This document shows positions 61,998-64,000 of a DNA stretch of 64,000 nucleotides, one piece after another; the first letter of the stretch is position 1, and each line of letters opens with the position of its first letter. The notes below the pieces were generated by a model. It made no database searches. It was given only the letters and a program-made list of their open reading frames with translations, and was not told the DNA's origin. The position numbers and the translations under genes were made by a program. Origin of the DNA: Flavobacterium fryxellicola (GTDB taxonomy: Bacteria; Bacteroidota; Bacteroidia; Flavobacteriales; Flavobacteriaceae); contig NZ_FRDK01000003.1 in assembly GCF_900143245.1 (NCBI RefSeq), positions 62,001 through 126,000 on the forward strand, read 5' to 3'.

Positions 61998-62582
61998 ATG
62001 AGAAAATTAATGATAATTGCAATTGCGTTATTTTTTAGTAAAGGAATGGCACAAGATGATTATATTTCTTTTTCTTCTGGATTTGATTTGAAAAATTCTA
62101 CTCTTGGTAGTGCTCCTACAGATGATAAAGCTGCTTTGGATCTTTTATTACAATTTTCAATGGTAAGTAGAGATGTAGAGATTAATATTGGATATGAAAC
62201 TTTCCCTAGGCTAGATTTTGATAAGTATACGATTGGTGTAGGATATCATACTCATCTTTATGGGAATTTATTTAGAAAAACTATTCACACAGTTTTTATT
62301 CCTAGTATAGAACCTACATTAATAAATAGGCATGATGATTGGGGCGGTGGAATTGGCTATAATCAAGAATCTTCTCATTTGTCTTTAAGTTTGAATTTTG
62401 CACTAAGATGGAATTTATCAGACAGTATAGCAGTAGAATATTCATTTAATGCCTTGCCAAGGACAGATTTAAAGGCTATGTATGGTAAGGATATGAATAT
62501 TACAAATGGAAAGGCCTCTGTCAGTGGTGTTCCAATTATAGGTAGTAATTTTATTAAATTTGTTTACATAATAAACCGATAA
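61998..62582 (+). CDS. Putative outer-membrane protein of unknown family
   Basis: 194 residues with a signal peptide (KLMIIAIALFFSKGMAQ). Beta-rich, aromatic-ended strands with a final strand region FIKFVYIINR; no family recognised. It stands alone between repeats and the protease gene. AT content is higher than average and the gene has no close neighbours, so it may have been acquired. Confidence 0.65.
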   Translation: MRKLMIIAIALFFSKGMAQDDYISFSSGFDLKNSTLGSAPTDDKAALDLLLQFSMVSRDVEINIGYETFPRLDFDKYTIGVGYHTHLYGNLFRKTIHTVFIPSIEPTLINRHDDWGGGIGYNQESSHLSLSLNFALRWNLSDSIAVEYSFNALPRTDLKAMYGKDMNITNGKASVSGVPIIGSNFIKFVYIINR

Positions 62583-62979
62583 AAAATATTTTTCCTTGTA
62601 GAATTGTAGAGAGCTTTATTAGTTTATCACAATAAATTTTCGATAGTCAATATTAACAAAGACAACTATAAATTTCTAATAGGCACGAGCGGGATGCTTT
62701 CGCTAGCAGGGTGTGGCTTTTTTTATAGTTATAAGTGAGATCAAGAATGTTTGACTTTCTTTATTCATCTTAAAGCATTATGATTTTTTAACGATAGACA
62801 AAGTGTCCCGAATTTATGCCGAATTATATATGCCGTTAACACTTTACACTTGCTGAGTTTTGTATACTCATTATTGTGGCCCAAAGTCAGAGACGTTTGC
62901 GCAGCTCATACGACAAGTTTATTCTTTAACAGTACACTTTGAGCAGCGAGGGGGGAATTGTTTTATACTTTATTTAAAA
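62583..62979. other. 397-base gap before the protease gene
   Basis: No credible ORF. GC content is higher than in neighbouring gaps. A GCTAGC palindrome near 62710 and a GGGATGCTTTCGC-like stretch give weak pairing; nothing else was recognised. It may be a decayed element. Confidence 0.4.
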
Positions 62980-63786
62980 TTATAACTTGATGTTATGTTT
63001 TTTAATATATTCTGATAAGAATGAAATATTACGCGCATATCCTATACCAGTACTTATATATTTGTCTAGTATTGTTATAGTTTCTTTACTTGCTTGTAAA
63101 GGATCTATGCCCATAAGTTGAATTGATCCTTGCTTTTCAGAATCATTTATCTTAGAAAGGTAATTTTGTAAGCCAAGACTAATTCCTCCCTCACGCAAAC
63201 TGATAATGCCTAAAACTTGACCTTGGTCGTCGACTAATGCTCCCCCAGAATTCCCTTTATTAGTTGAAGCTTGGATGCAAATAAGTGAATTGTCTTTAGT
63301 TATTCCTGATATGCTTCCCAAATGGCTTACCATTGTGGGAGTTCCCAATGGGTATCCTGAAAAGATTACTGGAGCTGTAATATTATAAGTAATCTTTTCA
63401 GAAAGAGATAAGATTGTTTTGTTTTTAACTGTAGTATTGACTTTTAAAATAGCGAAATCTTGGTGTAATGGTTCTGGTGATTCAGTAGATGGTACACTTA
63501 TGCAAATTGCGTTTACAATTTCACCATTCTCAGTTATAATCTGAATATCATCAAAAACATTAAAATTAATACTGTTTTCAATTGTTTCTGTACTAGCTAT
63601 TACATGAAAACATGTGGCAATTAAATTTTCTGAAATAAAAAATCCTGTTCCTGAACTTTGTCCTTTTTGACTAATTATTTTGACACAACTATTACGGGAG
63701 TTATTAACTATTTGTGTGTTAATTGTACTTTGACTATAGCTTAGTTTAAACATGATTAATGTAAATAAGGTTAAGAGAAATTTCAT
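62980..63786 (-). CDS. Secreted trypsin-like serine protease
   Basis: 268 residues with a signal peptide (ending near SYSQS). Catalytic triad of the chymotrypsin fold: H61 in ATCFHVIAS, D110 in LHQDFAILKV, S180 in NKGNSGGALVDDQGQVLGI. There is no PDZ domain, so it is not a full DegP; it resembles HtrA-like or V8-like single-domain proteases. The substrate is unknown. Confidence 0.9.
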   Translation of the reverse strand: MKFLLTLFTLIMFKLSYSQSTINTQIVNNSRNSCVKIISQKGQSSGTGFFISENLIATCFHVIASTETIENSINFNVFDDIQIITENGEIVNAICISVPSTESPEPLHQDFAILKVNTTVKNKTILSLSEKITYNITAPVIFSGYPLGTPTMVSHLGSISGITKDNSLICIQASTNKGNSGGALVDDQGQVLGIISLREGGISLGLQNYLSKINDSEKQGSIQLMGIDPLQASKETITILDKYISTGIGYARNISFLSEYIKKHNIKL

Positions 63787-64000
63787 AATTTTAAGCTATA
63801 ATATTGGAACTGTGTAATAGTTAGGAAAGTTTGATACACTTTTTTTATCACTTCAAATATAACAATTAATCTTACATAATATTGATTTTTATCGATTATC
63901 GAAACCAGAAACCGAAGTTCTACACATTTACCATCGTGAGAAAACATAAACAAAGTTCTATGCAATTTTCGCGTGAAGGATGGCAGTGGAGCTCTTTATG
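63787..64000. other. Window end without a recognised gene
   Basis: 214 bases. A 60-codon minus-strand frame over 63783-63965 has no protein-like features. Nothing was recognised. Confidence 0.5.

Overview
The window looks like chromosomal DNA of a gliding Flavobacteriaceae bacterium, most likely Flavobacterium or a close relative. The evidence is low GC, many TAnnTTTG-type -7 promoter boxes (the Bacteroidetes sigma-A pattern), the gliding/type IX secretion genes sprA and remB in the order ruvA-sprA-gcvH-vanZ-deoC-remB, a PorP/SprF-like protein, and a flavobacterial cytochrome oxidase assembly cluster. No rRNA, tRNA, CRISPR array, prophage or intact insertion sequence was seen.

1-38.3 kb is conserved core. 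It holds the end of a malic enzyme; ruvA, sprA, gcvH, a VanZ-like gene, deoC and remB; a run for respiratory oxidase biogenesis (ctaB, two subunit III-like genes, a subunit IV-like gene, a thioredoxin-fold protein, SCO, DUF420, a small CxxC protein); a DUF4403 lipoprotein; a TolC/adaptor pair; tsaB; an MscS channel; a 22-residue-repeat helical protein; dodecin; a NifU-type Fe-S protein; a PorP/SprF protein and a gamma carbonic anhydrase. A long minus-strand envelope run follows (CBS protein, nadK, DUF6089, uppS, bamA, two OmpH/Skp chaperones), with murI further along the same strand. pdxJ, an alpha/beta hydrolase and a holin-4-type membrane protein end the core.

38.3-53.2 kb is a copper/heavy-metal handling island. 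Nearly every gene has a metal-binding signature: a Cys-rich secreted protein, two periplasmic HMA proteins, a TlpA-type thioredoxin, two DUF3347 proteins, a CxxCH haem-binding protein, a DUF305 protein, an HMA-AraC regulator, a CopA-type P1B ATPase, a universal stress protein, a multicopper oxidase fused to a CopB-like barrel, a 29% methionine lipoprotein, a 47-residue microprotein and a DUF302 protein. The island is scarred. A CusA/CusB efflux pump has been reduced by deletion to the first codons of cusA joined to the last third of cusB. A second, degraded copy of part of the island (cusB tail, DUF305 leader and N-terminus, copA tail, Met-rich gene) lies after the oxidase. The two copies have decayed in a complementary way: DUF305-AraC-copA survives in copy 1 and the Met-rich gene survives in copy 2.

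53.2-64 kb is accessory: a Baeyer-Villiger-type flavoprotein, NhaA, a four-repeat membrane protein, a NUDIX hydrolase, a DsrE-like protein, a CHRD-like/cupredoxin lipoprotein, small hypotheticals, a cluster of REP-like palindromes with paired arm substitutions, an unknown outer-membrane-like protein and a trypsin-like protease. Gene calls rest on reading the translations; no homology search was run.
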